Assembly: GCF_000418325.1 (NCBI RefSeq) | Contig: NC_021658.1 | Span: 124,001-188,000, forward strand | Length of the DNA: 64,000 nucleotides | Reading direction: 5' to 3' | DNA from: Sorangium cellulosum So0157-2 | GTDB taxonomy: Bacteria > Myxococcota_A > Polyangia > Polyangiales > Polyangiaceae | Shown here: positions 43,547-52,667 of the stretch, one piece after another | Numbering within the stretch: position 1 is the stretch's first letter | Layout: every line of letters begins with the position of its first letter | Program-made: the position numbers and the translations under genes | The notes under the pieces: generated by a model | What the model was told of the DNA's origin: nothing | Seen by the model: the letters and a program-made list of their open reading frames with translations, nothing else | Databases searched by the model: none

Positions 43547-44683
43547 TCAGCGGCCGAGGGCGAGGAGGAGCTTCAGAGAGCCCAGGATCTCCTCGTTGGT
43601 CAGAGCGCAGTGGCCATAGCGGTGGACCGGGATGGGGACCACGACGCCGCGGTCCGAGGTGTCGACCTTGAGCAGGTAGAGCGGCTCGTGCCAGTAGGGG
43701 ACGATCGGGTCCAGGGTGGTGTGGAGCGTCACCAGCGGGAGCGAGACATCGCCGGTGGTCTCGTGCTCGGCGACGTTCCGGAGCGCGCGCGTCGAGGCGG
43801 CGAAACGCTCGACCCGCAGGTTGAGCAAGAGATCGTTGTGCGAGCCGACGTAGAGGCGCCCGCGGTTGTCGTAGGGGTTGCCGCCGAGCTGCTCGACCGC
43901 GTCGTTCGTGGCGAAGACGTTGAACTGGAGCACGCTCACGATGGTGATCGCGACGGTCTCCGGGTCATCCGGGTCGAAGGCCGCCTTCGCGGTGCGGACG
44001 AGCTGCCGGGCCGCGCCGGGGTTCGCGGCGATGGCGGCCTGCACCCTGGGCCGGTAGACGGTGAACCAGCCGGCGGTCACCTCCGGGGGAACCTGGATGG
44101 CGCTGCCGGGGAGCACGCCGGGAAAGAAGTAATCGAAGAGGGCCCGGAAATCGCCGAAGTAATTGAGCTGCTCCCGGAAGCTGCCGATGGGCCCGCACAT
44201 GGCCAGCCCGTCGCTGTACAGCTCCGGATACCGCTCGAGCGAGAGCGTCGTGACGAGGCCGCCTTCGGAGACGCCGAACAGGTACGTGTGCGCCGGAGCC
44301 GCCCTCGCGCGGAACGCCTCGACGAGCTGCCGGACGTCCTCGACCCCCGGGAGGATCGCGAGCCCGTTCCGTCGATAGCTCGTCGTCGCGAAGGCGAAAC
44401 CACGGCTCAGCGCGGCCTCCTGCGGGTCGAACCCCTCGGGGAACGAGAAGCTGTAGAAGTCGAGGGGCTGGAGAGGGGAGACATACCCGTGCGCCCACAC
44501 GAGGAGGTCGCCGTTCCACCCGCGACGGGGAATGCAGAGGCGGATGCGCGCGCCGCTCGGGAGCACCTCGTCGGTGCAGCCCTCGGGCGCCGGGCCCAGC
44601 ACCTGCGCCTCGGCCGGGGCGGCGACGGCGCAGAGCAGCGCCGCCGCCGCGATCGCTCGCGCGAATCGAAGGAACGTTTGCAT
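43547..44683 (-). CDS. Secreted alpha/beta hydrolase
   Basis: The 378-aa protein has a signal peptide (FARAIAAAALLCAVAAPAEA). A hydrolase domain follows, with the nucleophile in YLFGVSEGGLVTTLSL (G-x-S-x-G with Glu after Ser), the acid probably in TTLDPIVPYWHE and the His in RYGHCALTNEEIL. VWAHGYVSPLQ is the oxyanion strand. It resembles extracellular esterases or peptidases of myxobacteria. The substrate is unknown. GGAG precedes the ATG. Confidence 0.8.
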   Translation of the reverse strand: MQTFLRFARAIAAAALLCAVAAPAEAQVLGPAPEGCTDEVLPSGARIRLCIPRRGWNGDLLVWAHGYVSPLQPLDFYSFSFPEGFDPQEAALSRGFAFATTSYRRNGLAILPGVEDVRQLVEAFRARAAPAHTYLFGVSEGGLVTTLSLERYPELYSDGLAMCGPIGSFREQLNYFGDFRALFDYFFPGVLPGSAIQVPPEVTAGWFTVYRPRVQAAIAANPGAARQLVRTAKAAFDPDDPETVAITIVSVLQFNVFATNDAVEQLGGNPYDNRGRLYVGSHNDLLLNLRVERFAASTRALRNVAEHETTGDVSLPLVTLHTTLDPIVPYWHEPLYLLKVDTSDRGVVVPIPVHRYGHCALTNEEILGSLKLLLALGR

Positions 44684-45003
44684 GGTCGACTCCGTTACTG
44701 CGCCGCGCGACTGCGGGGCTCGCGCGGCGGTGTGCGGATGCTCGCCGGTTGCGCGATGGCCATGGTAGCTGTGGTCTCCAGCGAGTCAATGCTTGCGCGC
44801 TCGTGCGCTCACGCCAAAGATGGCTTATCGCTCCTGACGCGAGGTTGTGTGGTGAACGCTCGCGCCGGCGGCCGTGGGCGCGGGACGGACAGGTTGTGTG
44901 GCGAACGGGCGTGCGAGGAGCCTGTCGACGCGAAGGGCGATGTCGCCGCGCGCAGGCGGCCGTCTCGCGAGGGGCGACGCCGGCCCGCTCGCCTGCGCGC
45001 CGA
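44684..45003. other. Intergenic region without recognised features
   Basis: The 320-bp gap lies between the start of the secreted hydrolase gene and the end of the PilZ gene, both on the minus strand. It contains two copies of AGGTTGTGTGG-(T/C)-GAACG (about 44842 and 44889), 47 bp apart. No gene is seen. Confidence 0.3.
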
Positions 45004-45417
45004 TCAGCTGAGCGCGATCATCGCGGCCGTCGCCGCGTAATCGACGCGCTGCGCGCGGTACGGGTAGGTCGGCGGGAAGCGCTCGAGCGCCGTGCGGAGG
45101 CGACGGCTCGACGCGCCGTCGAGCGGGTCGAAGCGCAGGCCCACGGCGCGACCCGGGTCGCCCTCGCGCCGGCCGTGCAGGGTGCGCGCGATCGTCGCCG
45201 TCGCGTCGATCCAGACGTCCGTGTCCGGGAGCCGGAACGAGACGATCACCGGCTCGCCCGTGAGCGCGCGGGCGCTCGTCAGCACGAGCATGCCGTCGAC
45301 GGACAGGTCGATCGCCCGGGTCCCGAGCAGCCGGAAGCCCCGCTCGCGCACGGCATGGCACTCCACGATCGCAGCGCGGCGCGTGACGCGGCGCTCGCTG
45401 GCGAGCAGCATCTCCAT
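45004..45417 (-). CDS. PilZ-domain protein
   Basis: The 137-aa protein consists of one PilZ domain, which binds cyclic di-GMP. The two binding motifs can be seen: ERRVTRRAAIVECHA (R-x3-R type) and IDLSVDGMLVLTS (D-x-S-x-x-G). The end GRAVGLRFDPLDG is also typical. GAGGAG lies 7 nt before the ATG. Single-domain PilZ proteins in myxobacteria couple c-di-GMP levels to motility or matrix production. The neighbour to the right is the large surface protein gene, on the same strand about 100 bp away, separated by a hairpin. Confidence 0.85.
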   Translation of the reverse strand: MEMLLASERRVTRRAAIVECHAVRERGFRLLGTRAIDLSVDGMLVLTSARALTGEPVIVSFRLPDTDVWIDATATIARTLHGRREGDPGRAVGLRFDPLDGASSRRLRTALERFPPTYPYRAQRVDYAATAAMIALS

Positions 45418-45479
45418 GGTGGTTCTCCTCGGCGCGGTACGCTACGGAGGAGCGCTACAGGTGGGCAAGAAAACTACAT

Positions 45480-45511
45480 GAGAGGGCCCCGCGCCGCGGC
45501 GGGGCCCTCTC
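45480..45511 (-). terminator. Hairpin after the large surface-protein gene
   Basis: A near-perfect inverted repeat, GAGAGGGCCCCGC and GCGGGGCCCTCTC, lies directly after the stop of the surface-protein gene. On the minus strand it is followed after a few bases by TAGTTTTC, a weak T-tract, so it is a likely terminator for the surface-protein/OmpA operon. Confidence 0.6.
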
Positions 45512-45518
45512 GCGTTCG

Positions 45519-48500
45519 CTAGCGGCCCGTGCGGCGCCGGCGCAGGGCGAGGCCGGCGAGGGCGGCGAGCATGGGCAGGAGCGCTCCCGCGCTCCGGGCG
45601 TTGCCCGCGGGGCCGGGCCGCGCGGTGCAGAGGCCGTTGCCCTCGGCGAAGATGCCGGTCGGATCGTTCGCCTCGGCGGGCCCGCAGGTGCCCGGCGCGC
45701 TGTCGGTCGAGCTGCACACCTGGCCGGACGGGCAGCTGTTGCCGTCGGCGCCGCGGCAGCCGTCCACGCAGGCGTGATCCACGCAGATCGACCCGCTCGT
45801 CGGACCGCCGCAGTCGCTGTCCTGCCTGCACGTGTCGGTCTGATCGTCGTCGCCCTCGTTCGGATCGGTCTCGCCCGCGTCGATGGCGCCGTTGTGGTTC
45901 GCGTCCTCGTCGCCGTCCTTCACCCCGCCGTCGTCCGTGTCCGCGTCGAGCGGGTTCGTGGTCGTCGTGGGATCGGCGTCCGGGATGCAGGTCCCCGCGG
46001 CCGCGTCGGTCGCCGCGTCGGCGCAGTCGCGACCGAGCTCGGTGCCGTCGAACAGCCCGTCGTTGTCGCTGTCGGGGTCGAGCGCGTTGATGAGGCCGTC
46101 GCCGTCGTGATCGTCGCTGAAGTTCGGCTCATCGCCGTCGAGCACGCCGTCGTCGTCGCTGTCGCCGTCGTTCGGATCGGTGCCGATCTCGTCCTCGACC
46201 GCGTCGCTCAGCCCGTCGCCGTCGGTGTCGGCCGGCATCCCGTCGTCGTCGCCGTTGTTGGGATCGGTCTCGCCCTCGTCGATGGCGCCGTCGAGGTTGA
46301 CGTCCTCCTGACCGTCGGGCACGCCGCCGTCGTCGCTGTCGGCGTCGAGCGGGTCGGTCTTCGTCGCCCCCTCGTCCTTGTCGGCGCGGCAGTGGCCCGC
46401 GTCCGCGTTCGTGCCCTCGCGGTCGCAGGGCAGGCCGAGCTCGGTCCCGTCGAACAGCCCGTCGTTGTCGCTGTCCACGTCGCGCGCGTTGATGAGCCCG
46501 TCGCCGTCGGTGTCCTCACCGGGGCTCCGCTCCTCCCCGTCGAGCGCGCCGTCGTCGTCGCTGTCGGCGTCGTTCGGATCGCTCCCGATCATCTCCTCCA
46601 CCGCGTCGGGCAGCCCATCGCCGTCGCTGTCGTCCGCCACGGCGTCGTCGTCGCCGTTGTTCGGATCGGTCTCGCCCTCGTCGATGGCGCCGTTGTGGTT
46701 CGCGTCCTCCACGCCGTCGGCCACGCTGCCGTCGTCCGTGTCCGGATCGAGCGGGTGCGTCTTCGTCGCCGGGTCGGCGTCCGCGATGCAGCTCTCCGCC
46801 TCGGGATCGGTGGCCTCGAGGCCGCAGGGCAGGCCGAGCTCGGTGCCGTCGAACAGCCCGTCGTCGTCGCTGTCGGGGTCGAGCGCGTTGATGAGCCCGT
46901 CGCCGTCGTGATCGTCGCGGAAGTTCGGCTCGTCGCCGTCGATCACGCCGTCGTCGTCGCTGTCCGCGTCGTTCGGGTCGGTGCCGATCTCGGTCTCGAG
47001 CGCGTCGATCAGCCCGTCCCCGTCGGTGTCCTCCGGGGCCGAGTCGTCGTCGCCGTCGTTCGGATCGGTCTCATCCGCGCCGATCGCGCCGTCGCGGTCG
47101 AGGTCCTCCTGGCCGTCGGGCACGCCGCCGTCGTCGGTGTCCGCGTCGATCGGCGAGGTCTTCGTCGCCCCCTCGTCCGCGTCGGCGATGCAGTGGCCCG
47201 CCTCCTCGTCGGTGGCCGGGTTGTCGCAGGGCAGGCCGAGCTCGGTGCCGTCGAAGAGCCCGTCGTCGTCGCTGTCGACGTCGAGCACGTTGATCAGCCC
47301 GTCGCCGTCGGTGTCGTCGGCGGGGTTCGGCTCCTGCCCATCGAGCGCGCCGTCGTCGTCGCTGTCGGCGTCGTTCGGATCGCTCCCGATCGTCTCCTCA
47401 AGCTCGTCGCTCAGCCCGTCGCCGTCGGAGTCGACCGGCGGGGTCGCGTCGTCGTCGCCGTTGTTCGGATCGGTCTCGCCCTCGTCGATGACGCCGTCGA
47501 GGTCGACGTCCTCGTTCCCGTCGGACACGCCGCCGTCGTCGCTGTCGGCGTCGAGCGGGTCGGTCTTCGTCGCCCCCTCGTCCCCGTCGGCGCGGCAGTG
47601 GCCCGCGGCCGCGTTGGTGGCCGGGTTGTCGCACGGCAGGCCGAGCTCGGTGCCGTCGTACAGCCCGTCGTTGTCGCTGTCCGGGTCGAGAGCGTTGATG
47701 AGGCCGTCGCCGTCGGTGTCCTCACCGCGTTCCGGCTCCTGCCCGTCGGGTACGCCGTCATCGTCGGTGTCGGCGTCGTTCGGGTCGGTGCCGCCCTCGA
47801 GCTCGTCGGGATCCTCGATCCCGTCGTTGTCCGAGTCGCAGCCGTTGTTGAACACGCCGTCGCAGTCGTTGTCGATCGCGTCGCCGCAGACCTCGGCGCC
47901 GGTGGGCTCGCAGACGCAGGTGTTGCCCTCATCGCACGTCGGGGTGAGCGGCCCGCAGTTGGCGTCGGTGAGGCACTCGACGCACGTGTTGGGCGTCCCC
48001 GTCGTCTCGCAGTACGGCGTCGGCGCCGTGCACTGCGCGTTCGTCTCGCACTCGTCGATGACGCTCTCGGTCGGCGGCACGCCGTCGGTCGGCCCGTTGC
48101 CGTCGGTCGGCGTGTCCTCGGCCGGCGCGCCCAGCTGCCCGGCGGCGCTGACGATCGCCTGGTTGCGGATGAGGCCCGAGGCGCCGGCGTCGACCGTCAC
48201 CTGGAAGGTGACCGTCGACGACCCGGTCGCGGCGGGGAGCGAGCCCCCCGTCGCGCCGTTCGCCCCGGCGCCGAGCCGCACGCGGACCGTGCGCGTCGCG
48301 GCGTCGTACTCGCCCTGGTCGTCGCCGGCCGCGTCCGTCTTCGCGCCCATGTTGGCGCCCGCCGTGACCGAGAGCGACCCCGGCACGTACGTCACGCCCT
48401 CGGGCAGCGGATCGGTCATCACGGTGTTGACCGACGCGTCGTTGCCGGTGTTGACGACCTGGATCGTGTACCGGATCACGTCGCCCGGGAGCAGCAGCCC

Positions 48501-49664
48501 GCCGTTCACGTCGACGGCCGACTTCGTGGAGGACGTGAAGTCCGGCTTGAAGGTCGAGATCGACGTGACGAAGCCGGAGAGGAAGTACAGGTCCTCGCTG
48601 CTGAACGCCCGGATGGGCGCCGAGGTCTGCCTCGGGGCCACCCTGGAGGTGATGTCGAAGACGTCGATGTCCATACCGGCCATGGTCCCCGCGGTCCCGG
48701 CGAGCTGCGGCAGGTCCCCGACGTTCGACACCGGCATGTTGAAGTAGGACCGCGTGCCGTTGAAGAAGTTGTCGACCGGGTTCAGCGCGTTGCCGAGCGG
48801 GTCGGTCCCGCCCGGATCGTTGAAGAAGAACTGGTCTCCCGTGTGGGCCAGATCTCCCTCGAACGCGACGATGCCGATCTTCGCGTCGTAGCCCGCGTTG
48901 GGCACCACGAACCCCGACAGGGTGGCGCTCCGTTCCAGATTCCTGGCCACCGCGTCGAAGCCGTCGAAGAGCGCGAGGTTGCGCGGCGGCTCGGAGGCGA
49001 GCTCGTAGAACACGACCAGCCACCACCCGGCGAAGTGGTTGTTGAAGTCGTTGTTCACGAAGTTCGCGCTGTTGATGCCGCTCACCCGGTACGCGCCGGA
49101 CCCTCGGGCCTGGACGATCGGGGTGATGTCCGCGACCGACTGGTAATAGAGGTGATCCGAGTTGGGTATCCCGGCGGTCCCGACCTCTGTCTCGACGCTG
49201 TCGATGGCGGTCACCGCCTCGGAGAAGCTGCCCGCGCCGACCCGCTCCAGGGTGACGGTCTCATCCGCGGCTCCGCTCCCGGGGAGCCCGAGGTGCGCGG
49301 CCCAGTACAGGTACGCGTGGGTCACCGACGCGCCGGCCGGCAGCTGGAGCACCGCGGTGGAGCGCGCCTGGGCGGCGGTGATGCTGGTGTTCGCCTGCGC
49401 CTGCCCGTCCATGGGCGAGTCGGCGCGCCAGTAGGTGTCGGGCGCGGTGTCGCCGGTGGAGGTCCCGCAGGGGCCTCGGTCGCCCACCACGGGCGGCGCG
49501 ATACCGTCGATGCCGCACTCGTTGCCCAGCGTGTTCCCGATCAGGGCGAAGTCGCCCCGCTGATCGACCTGCACGCGCAGCGCGGGGTCGGCGTGCGCAG
49601 CGCCGCTCTGCCCGCCTACCGCGGCGAGCCCGACAAGACCACCTATGACGTAACGTCTCTTCAC
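45519..49664 (-). CDS. Large Ca2+-repeat surface protein with DUF11 domain and MYXO-CTERM tail
   Basis: The 1381-aa protein starts at GTG 49664 and overlaps the OmpA-type gene by GTGA; GGAGG lies 4 nt upstream. Order: signal peptide (VIGGLVGLAAVGGQSGAAHA); a beta-rich N-terminal region to about residue 350; a DUF11-like repeat (about 360-520, TSSTKSAVDVNGGLLLPGD); a Cys-rich linker; then five tandem units of about 133 residues full of D-x-D-x-D-G calcium loops (each with DGTELG and two Cys); a short Cys-rich part; and a C-terminal helix plus Arg cluster (LLPMLAALAGLALRRRRTGR), which is the MYXO-CTERM sorting pattern. Probable role: cell-surface or matrix protein anchored together with the OmpA partner. 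It is a paralogue of the protein at 1-1187. Confidence 0.9.
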   Translation of the reverse strand: MKRRYVIGGLVGLAAVGGQSGAAHADPALRVQVDQRGDFALIGNTLGNECGIDGIAPPVVGDRGPCGTSTGDTAPDTYWRADSPMDGQAQANTSITAAQARSTAVLQLPAGASVTHAYLYWAAHLGLPGSGAADETVTLERVGAGSFSEAVTAIDSVETEVGTAGIPNSDHLYYQSVADITPIVQARGSGAYRVSGINSANFVNNDFNNHFAGWWLVVFYELASEPPRNLALFDGFDAVARNLERSATLSGFVVPNAGYDAKIGIVAFEGDLAHTGDQFFFNDPGGTDPLGNALNPVDNFFNGTRSYFNMPVSNVGDLPQLAGTAGTMAGMDIDVFDITSRVAPRQTSAPIRAFSSEDLYFLSGFVTSISTFKPDFTSSTKSAVDVNGGLLLPGDVIRYTIQVVNTGNDASVNTVMTDPLPEGVTYVPGSLSVTAGANMGAKTDAAGDDQGEYDAATRTVRVRLGAGANGATGGSLPAATGSSTVTFQVTVDAGASGLIRNQAIVSAAGQLGAPAEDTPTDGNGPTDGVPPTESVIDECETNAQCTAPTPYCETTGTPNTCVECLTDANCGPLTPTCDEGNTCVCEPTGAEVCGDAIDNDCDGVFNNGCDSDNDGIEDPDELEGGTDPNDADTDDDGVPDGQEPERGEDTDGDGLINALDPDSDNDGLYDGTELGLPCDNPATNAAAGHCRADGDEGATKTDPLDADSDDGGVSDGNEDVDLDGVIDEGETDPNNGDDDATPPVDSDGDGLSDELEETIGSDPNDADSDDDGALDGQEPNPADDTDGDGLINVLDVDSDDDGLFDGTELGLPCDNPATDEEAGHCIADADEGATKTSPIDADTDDGGVPDGQEDLDRDGAIGADETDPNDGDDDSAPEDTDGDGLIDALETEIGTDPNDADSDDDGVIDGDEPNFRDDHDGDGLINALDPDSDDDGLFDGTELGLPCGLEATDPEAESCIADADPATKTHPLDPDTDDGSVADGVEDANHNGAIDEGETDPNNGDDDAVADDSDGDGLPDAVEEMIGSDPNDADSDDDGALDGEERSPGEDTDGDGLINARDVDSDNDGLFDGTELGLPCDREGTNADAGHCRADKDEGATKTDPLDADSDDGGVPDGQEDVNLDGAIDEGETDPNNGDDDGMPADTDGDGLSDAVEDEIGTDPNDGDSDDDGVLDGDEPNFSDDHDGDGLINALDPDSDNDGLFDGTELGRDCADAATDAAAGTCIPDADPTTTTNPLDADTDDGGVKDGDEDANHNGAIDAGETDPNEGDDDQTDTCRQDSDCGGPTSGSICVDHACVDGCRGADGNSCPSGQVCSSTDSAPGTCGPAEANDPTGIFAEGNGLCTARPGPAGNARSAGALLPMLAALAGLALRRRRTGR
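45840..47850 (-). repeat. Five tandem copies of a ~400-bp coding repeat (about 133 aa each)
   Basis: Inside the surface-protein gene the units start with DSDGDGL or DTDGDGL and end with ETDPNNGDDD. Units 2 and 4 share SDPNDADSDDDGALDG, while units 3 and 5 share DGDEPNF and the HDGDGLINALDPDSD form. This alternation points to duplication of a two-unit block. DNA identity is high enough that recombination or assembly error is possible here. Confidence 0.85.
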
Positions 49665-51514
49665 GGCGCCTCCTGCTGCTGCTTCGGCTTCTTCTCGAGG
49701 ATCTTGAACTGCACGCGGCGGTTCTTCTGGCGTCCCTCTTCGGTGTCGTTCTCCGCGATCGGGACGTCAGGCCCGTAGCCCTTCGACGCGAGCCGCTCGG
49801 CCTCGATGCCGCGCTGGACCAGCGCCTTCGTGACCGACTCGGCCCTCGCCTGGCTGAGCCGGATATTGTACGCGCGTCCGCCGCGCGGGTCTGTGTGCCC
49901 CTGCACCTCGATCTTGGTGATCTCCGGGTGCTCCTTCAGCACACCCGCGACCTCGTCGAGGAGCTCGTCGCTCGCCTTCTTGATGGTCGCCTTGCCGGTG
50001 TCGAACTGCACCTGCTGCAGGATGACGATCTCCTGCTCGGTCACGCGCACCGCCACGGGGCAGCCGTTCTTCGCCGGATCCGGGTCGGGCTTGCCCTTCT
50101 CGTCGGGGCAGGCGTCCTTGTCGTCGCGCACCGTGTCGCCGTCGCGATCGCCGGGGCAGCCGTTCGTCGCCGGATCCGAGGTGCGGATCCCGGGGATATC
50201 GGGGCAGGCGTCCTCCGCGTCGATCACGCCGTCGCCGTCCGTGTCGGGCGGCGGCGGGCAGCCGTGCTTCTTCGGGTCCTCGTTGCTCGGGCCGGCCTGG
50301 TCCGGGCACGCGTCGACGTCGTCGGTGATGCCGTCCTTGTCGCGGTCCCCGGGGGGCGGGCAGCCGTGCTTCTTCGGGTCGTCGTTCGCGATGCCGGCCG
50401 TGTCCGGGCACGCGTCGACGCGGTCGAGGATGCCGTCCTCGTCGCGATCCGACGGCGGGCAGCCGTTCTTCTTGGGATCGGCGTCGCCGACGCCGGGCAC
50501 GTCCGGGCAGGCGTCCTTCTCGTTGGCGATGCCGTCCTTGTCGCGGTCGGGGTCCTCGCGCCGGACCTCGGGCGAGTACGCGAGCATCGCGACCGCGCGG
50601 AAGTCCGGGGTGCCGATGCCCGACGTGAAGCCGGGGCCGGCCGCGACGCCGATCTCGAAGTCGCGGACCGCCGGCGCGAAGCGGTAGCGCAGCCCGAGCA
50701 GCGCCTCGACGTTCGTGTTGCGCGCCTCCGGCTCCTCCAGCACGGTCGACACCGTCACCTCGGGCCCGATCTGGAGCTGCTCCTCGGGCAGCAGCAGCAG
50801 GCCGACGCCCGCGCCGCCGTTGAACATCAGGCCCTGCCGCACCTGCGCGAACGTCTGCGCCGGGCGCAGATCGACGCCGGCCGCGGCCGACCAGACGAAG
50901 CCCGGGATCCGGCCGCCGGCGATGAGCTGCGGCATGCCGCGCACCGAGTCCTCGCCCACGAACGAGCCTTCGCCGCCGCCGGTCGGGAACCAGACGTAGC
51001 CGCCGACGGCGAGCTGGAACGGGTCGAAGTAGTCGCCGAGCAGGCGCAGGCGCAGCCCGACCCGGAGATCGCCGAGCTGCGCGCCGCTCGGCGAGGCGAA
51101 CGAGAGCCCCTCGGCCGCCGGGCTATCGCCTTCCTGCAGCACGGCGAGCGGCACGTCGACGTTGATGTGCAGCCGGTCCCAGAGCGAGAGCGAGCCGTTC
51201 AGGTGCAGGAACAGCTGGTGCCCCACGATGGCGCCGAGGTGATCTTCGGTGCCCACGCGCGTGAGCACGAGCGGGTTGTGGGCGTAGTCGCCGAGCAGGG
51301 CGAGGTGGAGCGTGGGGCTGCCGTCCTGGTGCGGCGAGGCCGCGTACGGCGACGCCACGCTGAACATCCGGTCGCCGGCTGGCGCTGGGTTGAAGCGGTC
51401 GAGCGCGAGGCCGCGCGCCGGTCCCGCCTCCTGAGCGGACGCTGGCGCGGCCCACGCCGCCGCCGCTAGTGCGGCGGCGCCGCAGATCCATCGAGGGGGG
51501 AAATGGACTCTCAT
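49661..51514 (-). CDS. OmpA-family outer-membrane protein with type 3 repeats (second copy)
   Basis: From ATG 51514 the product is 617 aa (a GTG four codons earlier is possible). It has a signal peptide (AAALAAAAWAAPASAQ), a beta-barrel-like half and calcium-binding repeats (DRDKDGIANEKDACPDVPG, then NGCPPSDRDEDG and so on). The OmpA domain shows IEVQGHTDPRGGRAYNIRLS and AENDTEEGRQKNRRVQFKIL. It is highly similar to 1202-3028 throughout, including the phrase LDRFNPAPAGDRMF. It is first in an operon with the large surface protein, with overlapping stop and start. Confidence 0.9.
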   Translation of the reverse strand: MRVHFPPRWICGAAALAAAAWAAPASAQEAGPARGLALDRFNPAPAGDRMFSVASPYAASPHQDGSPTLHLALLGDYAHNPLVLTRVGTEDHLGAIVGHQLFLHLNGSLSLWDRLHINVDVPLAVLQEGDSPAAEGLSFASPSGAQLGDLRVGLRLRLLGDYFDPFQLAVGGYVWFPTGGGEGSFVGEDSVRGMPQLIAGGRIPGFVWSAAAGVDLRPAQTFAQVRQGLMFNGGAGVGLLLLPEEQLQIGPEVTVSTVLEEPEARNTNVEALLGLRYRFAPAVRDFEIGVAAGPGFTSGIGTPDFRAVAMLAYSPEVRREDPDRDKDGIANEKDACPDVPGVGDADPKKNGCPPSDRDEDGILDRVDACPDTAGIANDDPKKHGCPPPGDRDKDGITDDVDACPDQAGPSNEDPKKHGCPPPPDTDGDGVIDAEDACPDIPGIRTSDPATNGCPGDRDGDTVRDDKDACPDEKGKPDPDPAKNGCPVAVRVTEQEIVILQQVQFDTGKATIKKASDELLDEVAGVLKEHPEITKIEVQGHTDPRGGRAYNIRLSQARAESVTKALVQRGIEAERLASKGYGPDVPIAENDTEEGRQKNRRVQFKILEKKPKQQQEAP

Positions 51515-52040
51515 GCGCAGGATCACCTATGGGTGCGTGGGGCGAGCGGCCGTCGACTGCACCGGCGCGCAGGCACGTTGGGGGAAACACCGCGTCCTCG
51601 ACGTGGAGGAGCGGCCAGCTGCCGCGAATCCCGGGCCGTCTTATATTCTCCGCCGGACGCCGTCGGTGGACTTTTCGATGGGCGGCCGGCCGAATTCGCA
51701 TCGGCCTCGACAGGTCGGCTCCTGCTGCGACCCGGGCTTCGCAGCGACGTCGCTGCCGGGCCTATGCAAGCGTTGTGCACGCCTCGCCGCGCGCGGCGCC
51801 GGCGAGCTCTGGCGACTCTGGGCCTCATGGCGGCTCGGCGGCGGGGCGATAGAGGTCTACAGACATCAGCGCTGCGGCCCAGGTGCATCGGGGGGCGCCG
51901 TGCAGCCGCGCCGTCATCCGGTCGCGCTGTCGCCCGCACTGGCACCGATGCTTGGTGGCGTGACGGGATCGAGGGGGCGGCGCGCCGGCGCCGGCGTGCT
52001 TTTCTCACGGTCGCGGCGGCCTCCGTGCTACGCCGCTTTC
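51515..52040. other. Intergenic region upstream of the second OmpA operon
   Basis: About 525 bp. An AT-richer patch (GGCCGTCTTATATTCTCCG, about 51636-51654) may contain the operon promoter. The frames read across it are long, but their composition (runs of Arg, Ala, Pro) suggests no protein. Confidence 0.35.
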
Positions 52041-52437
52041 GTGGAGCCGCACCCCTCTCGTCAGCCGGCGGAGCGCCCCACGGCGCCTCCCGACGAGCCA
52101 CGCCTCGGCAAGCTCCGCTCCGTTCACGCCGTGCACCGGCGCTATGCGCTGTTCCACGCGGGGCGCGGCGCGCTGCTCCTGTCGTTCACGAGCATCTTCG
52201 GCGCATTCATCGCCGGCTGGCAAGGCTTTTGGGTGTCGCTCCGGTTCGGACTGGCGGGCTCTACCGTGCTCGCGGCCTCGGCGCTGCGCCACCCGGGCCT
52301 GCGGCTCGCGCTCCGTGTTCCCCTGGCGGACGGTGCGCCTCGACCGCGTCCCGCACCCGACCGTGTTTGCCAGGCTGGTGGTCGAGCGCGCCCCGCGCGT
52401 GGAGCGCGACGAGGTCTGGGCGGCGTGGACCGGGTGA
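52041..52437 (+). pseudogene. Frameshifted small membrane protein
   Basis: From GTG 52041 the frame gives a reasonable small protein: a polar start (RQPAERPTAPPDEPRLGKLR), then AGRGALLLSFTSIFGAFIAG and a second hydrophobic stretch (GLAGSTVLAASALRHPGLRL). At about 52330 the sensible sequence moves to the next frame (RLDRVPHPTVFARLVVERAP, ending DEVWAAWTG-stop). This fits one gene with a single base change in length. It could also be a sequencing error. The family is not recognised. Confidence 0.45.
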
Positions 52438-52667
52438 GGGGGCGACCGGCGGGAGAGATCGGCGTCGCGCGCTGGGCGGTGCGCGTTCGAAGGCGACGCT
52501 CGCGCGGATCGTCCAGTCCACCCGTGTCGGCGTGACGTTCCGCATCGGGGCATAGGCGAGTATGCCTATGCCTCGCGCCAGAGCGCTCGGGTACGACGTC
52601 GTTGCGGTCACCCGCACCGGGTGATGCGGCGACGGACGTTGATCTCGGGACAGGGAGGCGAGGGCGA

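Noticed and set aside
45774..49778. Open frame of over 1300 codons on the plus strand opposite the large surface protein
   Set aside because: It arises because Asp/Gly-rich repeats (GAC/GGC codons) give Val/Ala-rich antisense frames without stops. No signal peptide or domain is seen.
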